Of a DNA stretch of 36,615 nt, positions 22,885-30,758 are shown one piece after another. Below the pieces are notes generated by a model. It was not told where the DNA came from and ran no database searches. It saw only the letters and a list, made by a program, of their open reading frames with translations. Within the stretch, counting starts at the first letter, position 1. Each line of letters opens with the position of its first letter. The DNA is from CAG-877 sp963645945. GTDB taxonomy: Bacteria > Bacillota_I > Bacilli_A > RF39 > UBA660. The position numbers and the translations under genes are program-made. Location of the stretch: NCBI GenBank assembly GCA_963645945.1, contig CAVIUA010000010.1:1-36615 (forward strand), in the 5' to 3' direction.

Positions 22885-23922
22885 ATGAAAGCGGTAAGTA
22901 AAGAAGTGTCTAAAGATAAAGCTTTAGAACAAGTATTAAATGATATTGAAAAACAATTTGGAAAAGGATCTATTATGAAACTTGGTGATAAGGAACATAT
23001 GAAAGTTGATGTATGTTCATCTGGTTGTCTTTCTTTGGATATAGCTTTAGGTGTAGGTGGATATCCTAGAGGAAGAATAATTGAAATTTATGGTCCTGAA
23101 TCATCTGGTAAAACTACTTTTGCTTTACAGGCAATTGCAGAACATCAAAAACTAGGTGGTAGAGCAGCATTTATTGATGCAGAACATGCGCTTGATCCGG
23201 TCTATGCTGAACGATTAGGTGTCGATATTGATGAGTTATTATTATCTCAACCTGATACTGGAGAACAAGCACTTGAAATATGTGATGCTTTAGTTAGAAG
23301 TGAAGCTGTAAGTATTATTGTAATTGATTCTGTTGCTGCATTAGTACCACAGGCTGAAATTGATGGTGAAATGGGTGACTCACATGTTGGTCTACAAGCA
23401 AGGCTTATGTCTCAAGCATTAAGAAAATTATCTGGATCTATTAATAAAACAAATACAACTTGTATTTTTATAAATCAATTACGTGAAAAAGTTGGTGTTA
23501 TGTTTGGAAATCCTGAAACTACACCTGGTGGTAGAGCATTAAAGTTTTATTCTTCTATTAGACTTGATATACGTCGTAATGAACAATTAAAAATGGGTGA
23601 TGGTGTTGTTGGTAATAGAACAACAGTTAAAGTTGTTAAAAATAAAGTTGCTCCACCATTTAAGACAGCTGTTGTTGATATTATGTATGGTGAGGGTGTA
23701 TCTAGAGAGGGAGAAGTTATTGATTTAGCAGTTGAAGCTGGTATTGTTGATAAAACTGGTGCTTGGTATTCTTATTCTGGCGAAAAATTAGGTCAAGGTA
23801 AAGAAAATGTTAAACTTTTATTAAAAGAAAATCTTGAATTACGCAATGAGATAGAGCAAAAAGTACGTGAGTATTTCGATATATCTTTAAAAAAAGATGA
23901 AGATAGTTCTTCAAAAAAATAG
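22885..23922 (+). CDS. recA: Recombinase RecA
   Basis: Forms ATP-dependent filaments on single-stranded DNA for strand exchange and triggers LexA self-cleavage in the SOS response. The 345 residues hold Walker A GPESSGKT at 70-77, the catalytic region around FIDAEHALDP, Walker B IIVIDSVAALVP, the L1/L2 loops (EIDGEMGDSHVG and FGNPETTPGG) and NQLREKVGVMFG. The C-terminus is short and ends in an Asp/Lys/Ser-rich tail. AGGAGG precedes the ATG. In Bacillus cinA lies between pgsA and recA; it is absent here. Confidence 0.99.
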   Translation: MKAVSKEVSKDKALEQVLNDIEKQFGKGSIMKLGDKEHMKVDVCSSGCLSLDIALGVGGYPRGRIIEIYGPESSGKTTFALQAIAEHQKLGGRAAFIDAEHALDPVYAERLGVDIDELLLSQPDTGEQALEICDALVRSEAVSIIVIDSVAALVPQAEIDGEMGDSHVGLQARLMSQALRKLSGSINKTNTTCIFINQLREKVGVMFGNPETTPGGRALKFYSSIRLDIRRNEQLKMGDGVVGNRTTVKVVKNKVAPPFKTAVVDIMYGEGVSREGEVIDLAVEAGIVDKTGAWYSYSGEKLGQGKENVKLLLKENLELRNEIEQKVREYFDISLKKDEDSSSKK

Positions 23923-23929
23923 ATATATT

Positions 23930-23958
23930 TTGTGTTTAAAATTGATATATATTAATAT
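23930..23958 (+). promoter_or_regulatory. Possible promoter of murE
   Basis: TTGTGT (23930-23935), 17-bp spacer, TAATAT (23953-23958), ending 20 bases before the murE start. The region is very AT-rich, so chance matches are likely. Confidence 0.4.
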
Positions 23959-23978
23959 ATAGCTTGTTGGGAGGTCTT

Positions 23979-25379
23979 ATGAAAAAACTTAAAGATATAA
24001 TTGATTGTGATTTTGATGTGGAAATTACAGGTATAAATGAAGATTCTCGTGATGTTAAGCCTGGCTATTTATTTGTGGCGACTAAAGGATTTAATGTTGA
24101 CCATTTTGATTATATTGGTTCTGCTATTGAAAATGGAGCGGTTGCTTTAGTTACTGATAGAGAATATGAAACTAATTTACCGGTTGTTATTGTGGATGAT
24201 GTTAATAGTACTTATTTAGAATTGTGTAAGAAGTTTTATGATGTTAAGTTGGATGAACTTTCTTTAATTGGTATTACAGGTACTGATGGAAAGACAACTA
24301 GTGCTACTATCGTACAAAAGATTTTAAATGATTCAATGAAATGTGCTTGTTTAGGTACTAATGGTCTTTCTATTGATGATAAAGTTTATCATACTAATAA
24401 TACTACTCCTTGTATATCTGAATTGTATAACTCCTTGTCAATGATTGAAGAAAATGAGTGTAAAGCTCTTGTTATGGAAGTGTCAAGCGAAGCTCTTTTA
24501 CATGGTAGAGTAAAGGGATTAAAGTACGATATTGTTGCAATTACAAATATTACTGAAGATCATTTAAATGTTCATAAAACACTTGAAAATTATAGAAAAT
24601 GTAAACTATCTATAGTCAATCAGTTAAAAGATGATGGTATTGTTGTTGTCAATGGCGATGATGAAATCTGTAAATTTTTACATACTAATAATTTGATTAA
24701 GTTTGGGTTTAATGATGATAATGACTATATTATTTTTGATTATGAAGAAGATAAAACTGGTTTGAAATTCAAAGTTAGAAACAATGATAATGTTTATAAT
24801 ATAAGTAGTTCTTTATTGGGTAAGTATAATGCTTATAATATTTGTTTAGGTTTTATCATTGGCGTTTGTAAGATGATACCAGTGGATGTTTTAATTAAAA
24901 CACTTGCAAATATTAATTTTATTGCTGGACGCGGTGAGGTACTTAGATTTGGCCAAGAATATGATATTATTTTAGATTATGCTCATACTTATAATTCAAT
25001 TAATAATTTATTAAATTCTGTTAAAAATAAATATAAGAGAATTATTACTGTTACTGGTGCTGCTGGTGGTAGAGAAAAGGAAAAACGTTCAAAAATTGGT
25101 GATTTGGTATTAAATAAATCTGATATTGTTGTATTCACAATGGATGATCCTAGAAATGAAGATGTTAATTCTATTATTGATGATATGATAAATGGTTCTA
25201 CTAAAACTAATTATATTCGTGAAGTTGACCGTATTAAAGCAATTTATAAGGCGTTTGATATTGCTGAAGAAGGAGATGTGGTTTTAGTTATTGGCAAAGG
25301 TAGAGATGATTATATGGCCATTGCTGAAGGAAAAGTACCATACTGTGATTATGATGTAATCTGTGAGTATTTTAAATAA
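23979..25379 (+). CDS. murE: UDP-N-acetylmuramyl-tripeptide synthetase MurE
   Basis: Cytoplasmic Mur ligase that adds the third amino acid of the peptidoglycan stem peptide. The 466 residues have the N-terminal UDP-binding domain (SRDVKPGYLFVATKGF), the central ATPase with GITGTDGKTTSA, TTPCISELYN, EVSSEALLHGRVKG and ITEDHLNVH, and the C-terminal domain with DYAHTYNSINNLLNSV and GAAGGREKEKR. The specificity motif reads DDPR at 389-392. The meso-DAP type is DNPR, so the residue added (DAP or Lys) is uncertain. GGGAGGT precedes the ATG at 23979. The gene lies between recA and rny, an unusual place for a wall gene. Confidence 0.9.
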   Translation: MKKLKDIIDCDFDVEITGINEDSRDVKPGYLFVATKGFNVDHFDYIGSAIENGAVALVTDREYETNLPVVIVDDVNSTYLELCKKFYDVKLDELSLIGITGTDGKTTSATIVQKILNDSMKCACLGTNGLSIDDKVYHTNNTTPCISELYNSLSMIEENECKALVMEVSSEALLHGRVKGLKYDIVAITNITEDHLNVHKTLENYRKCKLSIVNQLKDDGIVVVNGDDEICKFLHTNNLIKFGFNDDNDYIIFDYEEDKTGLKFKVRNNDNVYNISSSLLGKYNAYNICLGFIIGVCKMIPVDVLIKTLANINFIAGRGEVLRFGQEYDIILDYAHTYNSINNLLNSVKNKYKRIITVTGAAGGREKEKRSKIGDLVLNKSDIVVFTMDDPRNEDVNSIIDDMINGSTKTNYIREVDRIKAIYKAFDIAEEGDVVLVIGKGRDDYMAIAEGKVPYCDYDVICEYFK

Positions 25380-25389
25380 TTTTGTTTAT

Positions 25390-25420
25390 AAAAGTTCATT
25401 ATTATTTTTGTGAACTTTTT
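25390..25420 (+). terminator. Intrinsic terminator of murE
   Basis: AAAAGTTCA (25390-25398), 12-nt loop, TGAACTTTT (25411-25419): a 9-bp stem merging into a T-rich tract. Confidence 0.82.
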
Positions 25421-25444
25421 ATTTTGTTTGTTTCTTGGTTTTTC

Positions 25445-25473
25445 TTGACAAGCTTTTAAAATAACTCTACAAT
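25445..25473 (+). promoter_or_regulatory. Sigma-A promoter of rny
   Basis: TTGACA (25445-25450), 17-bp spacer, TACAAT (25468-25473). The leader to the start codon is about 37 nt. Confidence 0.88.
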
Positions 25474-25515
25474 AGAATTAGATTGTTATGTATATGGTCT
25501 AGATGGAGGAATGTT

Positions 25516-27072
25516 ATGAATAATAATACATTATTCTCCGTTTTACTTGTATCAGTTGGATTGCTAATTGGATTTATTGTAGCGTTTGTTATAAATAATT
25601 TAAAAGTAAATAAGGCAACTAAGAAAGCTGAAGCTCTTATTAATCAAGCAAAAAAAGATGTAGAAAAGATTAAAAGAGATGCAGCTATTGAACAAAAAGA
25701 AGAAGCTCATAAATTAAAAATGGATTTGGATAAAGAAATTCGTGAAAAGAAAGAAGAGTTAAAAGATTCTGAAAAACGTTTACTTCAGCGTGAAGCTAGT
25801 ATAGATAAAAGAGATGAAATGTTACAAAAACGTGAAGCTGCGTTAGATGAACGTGATGAAAAACTTTCTGAAAAACAAATTGAAATCCAAAATGAGAAAA
25901 GTAAAGTGGAGGAAATAAAGAAAGAACAATTAGAATTGTTAGAAAAAATTTCCGGTTTTAGTAAGGAAAAAGCTAAAGATTTAGTTATGAGTCAAGTGAA
26001 AGATAATATGAGTAAAGAAATTGCAGAGTATATAAAAGAGGCTGAAAATGAAGCTAAATTAAATGCAGATAAAACAGCTAGAGAACTTATTGTTGCTTCT
26101 ATGCAAAAGTATGCTGCTGATATAGCTAATGATCAGACTGTTACTGTTGTTGATTTACCTACTGATGAAATGAAAGGTAGAATAATAGGTCGTGAAGGAA
26201 GAAATATTCGAACTATTGAAGCGATAACTGGTGTTGATTTAATTATTGATGATACTCCTGAAGCTGTTGTTATTTCTAGTTTTGATCCATTACGTAGAGA
26301 AATTGCTCGTGTTACTTTGGAAAATTTAATTAAAGATGGACGTATTCATCCAACAAGAATTGAAGAATTATATGATAAAGTTTGTAAGGACATGAGACAA
26401 AAAATTATTGAATATGGTCAAGAAGCAACATTTGAATTAGGACTTACAAAATTTGATCCTGCATTAATTGAGATAATTGGTAAATTACATTTTAGAACTA
26501 GTTATGGTCAAAATGCTTTGCAACATTCTATAGAAGTTGCGCATTTATCTGGTCTTTTAGCTGCTGAATTAGGTGAAAATATTACATTAGCTAAAAGAGC
26601 TGGTTTGTTACATGATATTGGTAAAGCTATTGATCATGAAATCGAAGGTAGTCATGTTGAAATTGGAGTTGATTTAGCTAAAAAGTATAATGAAGACCCT
26701 GTTGTTATTAACGCTATTGCATCTCATCATGGTGATATAGAAGCTACTAGTGTTATTTCAATTATTGTTGCGATAGCTGATGCTTTATCTGCATCACGTC
26801 CGGGAGCTAGAAATGACTCTTTAGAGAATTATATTAAACGTTTATCTCAACTTGAAGAAGTTGGTAATAACATCCCTGGTGTTGAAAAAACATTTGCAGT
26901 ACAAGCTGGTAGGGAATTACGTGTTGTTGTTAAACCTGAAGAAGTTGATGATTTAGGTGCTCATAAAATTGCTAGAGAAGTTAAGGAACAAATCGAAGCA
27001 AATATGAAATATCCTGGTACAATTAAAATCACTGTTGTTCGAGAAACAAGAGCTCAAGAGGAAGCCAAATAG
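25516..27072 (+). CDS. rny: Ribonuclease Y
   Basis: Membrane-anchored endoribonuclease that starts bulk mRNA decay in Firmicutes. The 518 residues (520 in B. subtilis) run: transmembrane helix (about 7-27), long Glu/Lys/Arg-rich coiled coil (about 30-190), KH domain with GRIIGREGRNIRTIEAITG, then the HD domain with LLHDIGKAIDHEIEGSH, which carries the catalytic His-Asp pair, and ASHHGD. GGAGGAA precedes the ATG at 25516; an upstream in-frame ATG lies before that ribosome binding site. In Bacillus rny also follows recA. Confidence 0.98.
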   Translation: MNNNTLFSVLLVSVGLLIGFIVAFVINNLKVNKATKKAEALINQAKKDVEKIKRDAAIEQKEEAHKLKMDLDKEIREKKEELKDSEKRLLQREASIDKRDEMLQKREAALDERDEKLSEKQIEIQNEKSKVEEIKKEQLELLEKISGFSKEKAKDLVMSQVKDNMSKEIAEYIKEAENEAKLNADKTARELIVASMQKYAADIANDQTVTVVDLPTDEMKGRIIGREGRNIRTIEAITGVDLIIDDTPEAVVISSFDPLRREIARVTLENLIKDGRIHPTRIEELYDKVCKDMRQKIIEYGQEATFELGLTKFDPALIEIIGKLHFRTSYGQNALQHSIEVAHLSGLLAAELGENITLAKRAGLLHDIGKAIDHEIEGSHVEIGVDLAKKYNEDPVVINAIASHHGDIEATSVISIIVAIADALSASRPGARNDSLENYIKRLSQLEEVGNNIPGVEKTFAVQAGRELRVVVKPEEVDDLGAHKIAREVKEQIEANMKYPGTIKITVVRETRAQEEAK

Positions 27073-27089
27073 GACTTTCTCTTTTTTTT
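27057..27089 (+). terminator. Intrinsic terminator of rny
   Basis: AGAGGAAG (27057-27064), 10-nt loop, CTTTCTCT (27075-27082): an 8-bp stem with one G-U, then eight T. The 5' arm lies within the last rny codons. Confidence 0.78.
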
Positions 27090-27117
27090 GTAATAATATA
27101 ATAGGAGATGATTATTA

Positions 27118-27477
27118 TTGAAATATTATTATAAAAAAAATCGACTTATTTTGTTTTGGCATATTGGTAAATATGTTTATCAAAGTCGTAAAAATAAATT
27201 TAAAAGTTATAGAGAGATATCGATTACTTTAAGATATTACTTTGGTTTTACAGATATGTTTTCTGTATCTAGTATTAAAAATATGGAGAATTTTTATGTA
27301 TCTTTTCCGGTTTATACAGATATTCTTGAAAAACTCGATTGGAAATTTTATGAAAAACTTCTTTTATTTAATGATATTGATCTTAAAATGATTTATTTTA
27401 GAGTAGCAATTTTTTCAGAATGTGAGTTTTTGGATTTTGAAAGAGCTATTTCTAATAGATTAATTGAAAGAATATAA
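27118..27477 (+). CDS. Stand-alone DUF1016 N-terminal-like (YhcG-type) domain protein
   Basis: 119 residues. The sequence follows the pattern of the DUF1016/YhcG N-terminal domain: LFWHIGKYVYQSRKN (family WxIGxxI), then SYREISITLRYYFGF, SVSSIKNMENFYVSFP (family SxxNLxxMxxFY) and LDWKFYEKLLLFNDIDLKMIY (family SWxHxxxLLxxxD). Complete family members have a C-terminal PD-(D/E)xK nuclease domain of about 150 residues. Here the protein stops after the helical N-terminal domain and a terminator follows, so this is either a domain with its own role or a remnant. The start is TTG with GGAGATG upstream. Similarity is judged by eye. Confidence 0.65.
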   Translation: MKYYYKKNRLILFWHIGKYVYQSRKNKFKSYREISITLRYYFGFTDMFSVSSIKNMENFYVSFPVYTDILEKLDWKFYEKLLLFNDIDLKMIYFRVAIFSECEFLDFERAISNRLIERI

Positions 27478-27503
27478 AAAAGAGATAACGATTGCTATCT
27501 CTT
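27475..27503 (-). terminator. Intrinsic terminator of rnj
   Basis: AAGAGATA (27480-27487), 8-nt loop, TATCTCTT (27496-27503). On the minus strand the stem is followed by a T-run (complement of the A-run at 27476-27480). It overlaps the rnj stop codon and may also end the convergent DUF1016-like gene. Confidence 0.82.
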
Positions 27504-29171
27504 GATATCTAATATTATTGGTAAAATTATAGGTTTTCTTCCTGTTAATTCATTTATGTATGGATATAATTGTTCAGAAATACTTGATTTTAAATTATTA
27601 TAATTTAATCTTGGTTCAGCTAAACCAGTTTTAATTATTTGTTCGGCTTTATTTTCAATTTTCTTTATTAGTTCTTCATTTTCATTTACTAGTATAAAGC
27701 CTCTTGTTGTAATATTTGGTTTGATTAGTAATTCTCTATTCTTCATATCGATATTTGCGATAACTACAAGAATACCATCATTTGCCATTATTTTACGATC
27801 TTTTAAAACAGCGCTTCCGACTTCGCCAATTCTATTACCATCGACGTATATATCAGCCCCAGGCATACTTTCTCCTTTTGATATGACATGGTTTTTTAAA
27901 ATTAGAGAATCACCATTTTTCAATATGAAAGTATTTTCTTTAGGTATTCCACAGTTTATACCAATATCAGCTTGTTTTTTTAACATTCTGTAATCGCCAT
28001 GGAATGGCATTAAGTATTTTGGTTTTATTAAACGAATCATTAACTTAATTTCTTCCTCATTAGCATGGCCTGATGTATGTAAATCTGTTAAGACATTGTT
28101 TGTATATACTTTAACACCTTTTAAGTAAAGTTTGTTTATTGTTTTAGAAATGCTTAAAGCATTACCTGGTATTGCACTTGATGAGAATATAACAACATCA
28201 TCTGGTCTTAATTTGATTTGTTTATGAGTACCATTGGCTATTCTTGATAAAGCCGCTAAAGGCTCACCTTGACTACCAGTACATAAAATTGTTACTTCTC
28301 CAGGTTTTAAATTATTAGCTTCTTCTGGAGTTACTAATAGTTCTTTGTGATCTATATATCCACCATTTATTGAGATATTAATATTATTTTCCATACTTCT
28401 ACCAAAGATACAGATTTTTCTATTGTGTTTATAACATGTTTCAAAAATATGTTTTACTCGGTATATATTTGAAGCAAATGTTGCGATTATGATTCTACTT
28501 GTTTTCCATTTATCAAACATTTCTCCTAATTGTTCATCTACAACTGATTCACTATTAGAAAATCCTTCATTTAAAGCATTTGTTGAGTCACCAATTAATA
28601 AGTCAACACCTTTTTCACCGATAGAAGCCATTTTGTATAAGTCAGCCATTGGGCCAATTGGTGTTAAATCAAACTTGTAATCTCCTGTTGTAACAATTGT
28701 ACCATCCGGTGTTGTTATACTGATTCCATGTGAATCTGGTATAGAGTGTGTTGTTCTGAAAAACTCAACTTCTATTTGCTTAAATTTTAATTTAGTATTT
28801 TCGGTATAGACAAATAAATTGTTATATCTGATATTTTTATCTTGTAGTTTTACAGCTATTAATTCTTTGGCATGATTTGGAGCATAAATGGCAGGTATGT
28901 TAATACTTTGTAGTAAATATGGAATACTTCCAATATGATCTTCATGACCATGGGTAATTAATAGAGCTTTAATTTTATCTTCGTTTTCTTTTAAGAATGT
29001 AAAATCAGGTAAAACATAGTCAATTCCCATAAGTTCGCTTTCTGGGAAACTAACTCCGGCATCAATAATAACAATTGCGTCTTTATGCATTACACAATAC
29101 ATATTTTTTCCGACTTCTCCTAAACCTCCTAAAACAATTATTTTTGTTTCATTGGTTTGTTTTTTATTCAT
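27495..29171 (-). CDS. rnj: Ribonuclease J
   Basis: Metallo-beta-lactamase/beta-CASP ribonuclease with 5'-3' exo- and endonuclease activity, central to mRNA decay and rRNA maturation. The 558 residues contain GGLGEVGKNMY at the N-terminus, the zinc motif HGHEDHIG, RTTHSIPDSHG, TGDYKFD, the beta-CASP segment with SGHANEEE, and PFHGDYRML, followed by the C-terminal domain. Length equals RNase J1 (555). AAGGAG lies before the ATG. Only one paralogue is in the window, and I cannot tell whether it corresponds to J1 or J2. Confidence 0.96.
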   Translation of the reverse strand: MNKKQTNETKIIVLGGLGEVGKNMYCVMHKDAIVIIDAGVSFPESELMGIDYVLPDFTFLKENEDKIKALLITHGHEDHIGSIPYLLQSINIPAIYAPNHAKELIAVKLQDKNIRYNNLFVYTENTKLKFKQIEVEFFRTTHSIPDSHGISITTPDGTIVTTGDYKFDLTPIGPMADLYKMASIGEKGVDLLIGDSTNALNEGFSNSESVVDEQLGEMFDKWKTSRIIIATFASNIYRVKHIFETCYKHNRKICIFGRSMENNINISINGGYIDHKELLVTPEEANNLKPGEVTILCTGSQGEPLAALSRIANGTHKQIKLRPDDVVIFSSSAIPGNALSISKTINKLYLKGVKVYTNNVLTDLHTSGHANEEEIKLMIRLIKPKYLMPFHGDYRMLKKQADIGINCGIPKENTFILKNGDSLILKNHVISKGESMPGADIYVDGNRIGEVGSAVLKDRKIMANDGILVVIANIDMKNRELLIKPNITTRGFILVNENEELIKKIENKAEQIIKTGLAEPRLNYNNLKSSISEQLYPYINELTGRKPIILPIILDIKR

Positions 29172-29213
29172 AAAAACTCCTTTCTTTTTTATTTGTAAAG
29201 AACTAACTATGAA

Positions 29214-29242
29214 ATTATACTATAATTTTCTATTTTTGTCTA
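29214..29242 (-). promoter_or_regulatory. Sigma-A promoter of rnj
   Basis: Minus strand: TAGACA (29242-29237), 17-bp spacer, TATAAT (29219-29214). The leader to the start codon is about 36 nt. Confidence 0.8.
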
Positions 29243-29281
29243 GTTTACAACGTCAAGTGTGTTTTCTTTTTACATTTTTTT

Positions 29282-29290
29282 TGATATAAT
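29282..29290 (+). promoter_or_regulatory. Extended -10 promoter element of ftsY
   Basis: TGATATAAT, a consensus extended -10, 18 bases before the ATG at 29309. The -35 position reads TTTTCT, a poor match. Confidence 0.65.
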
Positions 29291-29308
29291 TTTTAGTAGG
29301 TGATTATA

Positions 29309-30361
29309 ATGGGATTATTTAACAAGATTAAAAATATGTTTAAAAATAATGATGTTTCAGTTGATAAAAAAGATAATTTGGTGAATGAATCTTCTAATGA
29401 AGTACATGAAAATATTGTAAAGCAAGAAGTAAAAGAAGAAGTAAAAGTATATGAAAAGGGTTTGACTAAATCGCGTGAAGGTTTTGTTTCAAAGTTAGCG
29501 GAACTTACTAAGAGACATAAGAATGTAGATGATGAGTATTTTGATGAGTTAGAAGAAATACTTATAATGGCTGATATTGGTGTTAATACAGTAATGGATT
29601 TTATTGATCGTTTAAAGAAACGTGTATATAGTGAAAAAATCGATAGTCCAGAATTACTTAAAGAGATTATTGTTGATGAATTATTTATTATTTATGTTAA
29701 TGATAGTGTCTTAGTAAATAAGATTAATTATAATGAGTCTGGTCCTACTGTTATATTGTTTGTTGGTGTTAATGGAGTTGGTAAAACTACTAGTATCGCT
29801 AAAGTGGGATGGAAGTTAAAAAATGAAGGACATAAAGTATTACTTGTTGGAGCCGATACTTTTAGAGCTGGTGCTGTAACACAACTTAGAGAATGGAGTG
29901 ACAAAGTTGGAGTTTCATTTTATGGAAAAGATGAAGGTAGTGACCCAGCTAGTGTTGTTTATGATGGTGTACAGAAGGCAATAGATGAGGATTTTGATGT
30001 TGTTCTTATTGATACTGCTGGTAGACTTCAAAATAAAGTTAATTTAATGAAAGAATTAGAAAAAATGAATAAAGTAATTTCTAATTTAGTTACAAATGGA
30101 CCAAGTGAGACTTTACTTGTAATTGACGCTACTACTGGTCAAAATGGTATTAGTCAAGCTAATGCATTTAAAGAAATTACTAATATTACAGGAATAGTAC
30201 TTACTAAACTTGATGGTACCGCAAAAGGTGGAATAGTTTTAGCTATAAAAGAAACAGTTGGTATTCCAGTTAAGTTTATTGGACTTGGTGAAAGAAAAGA
30301 AGACTTACAAGTATTTGATATTGAAAAGTATATTTATGGATTATTCAAGGATTTAATGTAG
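29309..30361 (+). CDS. ftsY: Signal recognition particle receptor FtsY
   Basis: SRP GTPase receptor that docks ribosome-nascent chain complexes to the membrane translocon. The 350 residues have a short charged N-terminal region (about 1-55) with a basic amphipathic start, then the N domain and G domain: GVNGVGKTT (about 153-161), DTFRAGAVTQL, DTAGRLQNK and TKLDGTAKGG. An in-frame GTG three codons upstream overlaps the AGGTGAT ribosome binding site, so the ATG is the start. ylxM follows after 8 bases; ftsY-ylxM-ffh is the Bacillus operon. Confidence 0.98.
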   Translation: MGLFNKIKNMFKNNDVSVDKKDNLVNESSNEVHENIVKQEVKEEVKVYEKGLTKSREGFVSKLAELTKRHKNVDDEYFDELEEILIMADIGVNTVMDFIDRLKKRVYSEKIDSPELLKEIIVDELFIIYVNDSVLVNKINYNESGPTVILFVGVNGVGKTTSIAKVGWKLKNEGHKVLLVGADTFRAGAVTQLREWSDKVGVSFYGKDEGSDPASVVYDGVQKAIDEDFDVVLIDTAGRLQNKVNLMKELEKMNKVISNLVTNGPSETLLVIDATTGQNGISQANAFKEITNITGIVLTKLDGTAKGGIVLAIKETVGIPVKFIGLGERKEDLQVFDIEKYIYGLFKDLM

Positions 30362-30369
30362 GTGGCAAT

Positions 30370-30663
30370 ATGGAAGAAGTAATTTATTTAAATGAATTGT
30401 ATGATTTTTATGGTTCTTTATTAACTGATAAACAAAGAGATTATTTTGAAAATTATTATTTTAATAACTTAAGTCTTGGAGAAATGGCAGAAAACTATAG
30501 TGTTAGTAGAAATGCTATTCATAAACAATTAAAGATTGTTGAAGAAAAATTAAAATATTATGAAGAAAATTTAGAATTGTTGAAAAAATCTAAAAAGGCT
30601 TTTGAACTAGTTGAAAAAATTGGGGATGAAAAGCTTCGTAATGATATTTTGGATTTATTTTAA
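30370..30663 (+). CDS. ylxM: UPF0122 HTH protein YlxM, SRP-associated
   Basis: Small helix-turn-helix protein that in Firmicutes is encoded with ffh/ftsY and reported to modulate SRP assembly. The 97 residues are sigma-70 region 4-like: LYDFYGSLLTDKQRDYFENY, then the HTH SLGEMAENYSVSRNAIHKQL, then a helical tail. GTAGGTGG lies before the ATG, 8 bases after ftsY. In Bacillus ffh follows directly; here a terminator and a 2.6-kb HerA-like gene intervene. Confidence 0.95.
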   Translation: MEEVIYLNELYDFYGSLLTDKQRDYFENYYFNNLSLGEMAENYSVSRNAIHKQLKIVEEKLKYYEENLELLKKSKKAFELVEKIGDEKLRNDILDLF

Positions 30664-30666
30664 TTT

Positions 30667-30689
30667 AGAAGATTTAATCTTCTTTTTTT
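30667..30689 (+). terminator. Intrinsic terminator of ftsY-ylxM
   Basis: AGAAGAT (30667-30673), loop TTA, ATCTTCT (30677-30683), merging into seven T. Confidence 0.83.
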
Positions 30690-30690
30690 C

Positions 30691-30719
30691 TTGTAAAATT
30701 TACAAATTATTTGTATAAT
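30691..30719 (+). promoter_or_regulatory. Sigma-A promoter of the HerA-like gene
   Basis: TTGTAA (30691-30696), 17-bp spacer, TATAAT (30714-30719). It starts 1 base after the ylxM terminator U-tract. Confidence 0.75.
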
Positions 30720-30758
30720 TTATATAGGGTAAAAGGAATAAGATGGGAGAGGACTAGT

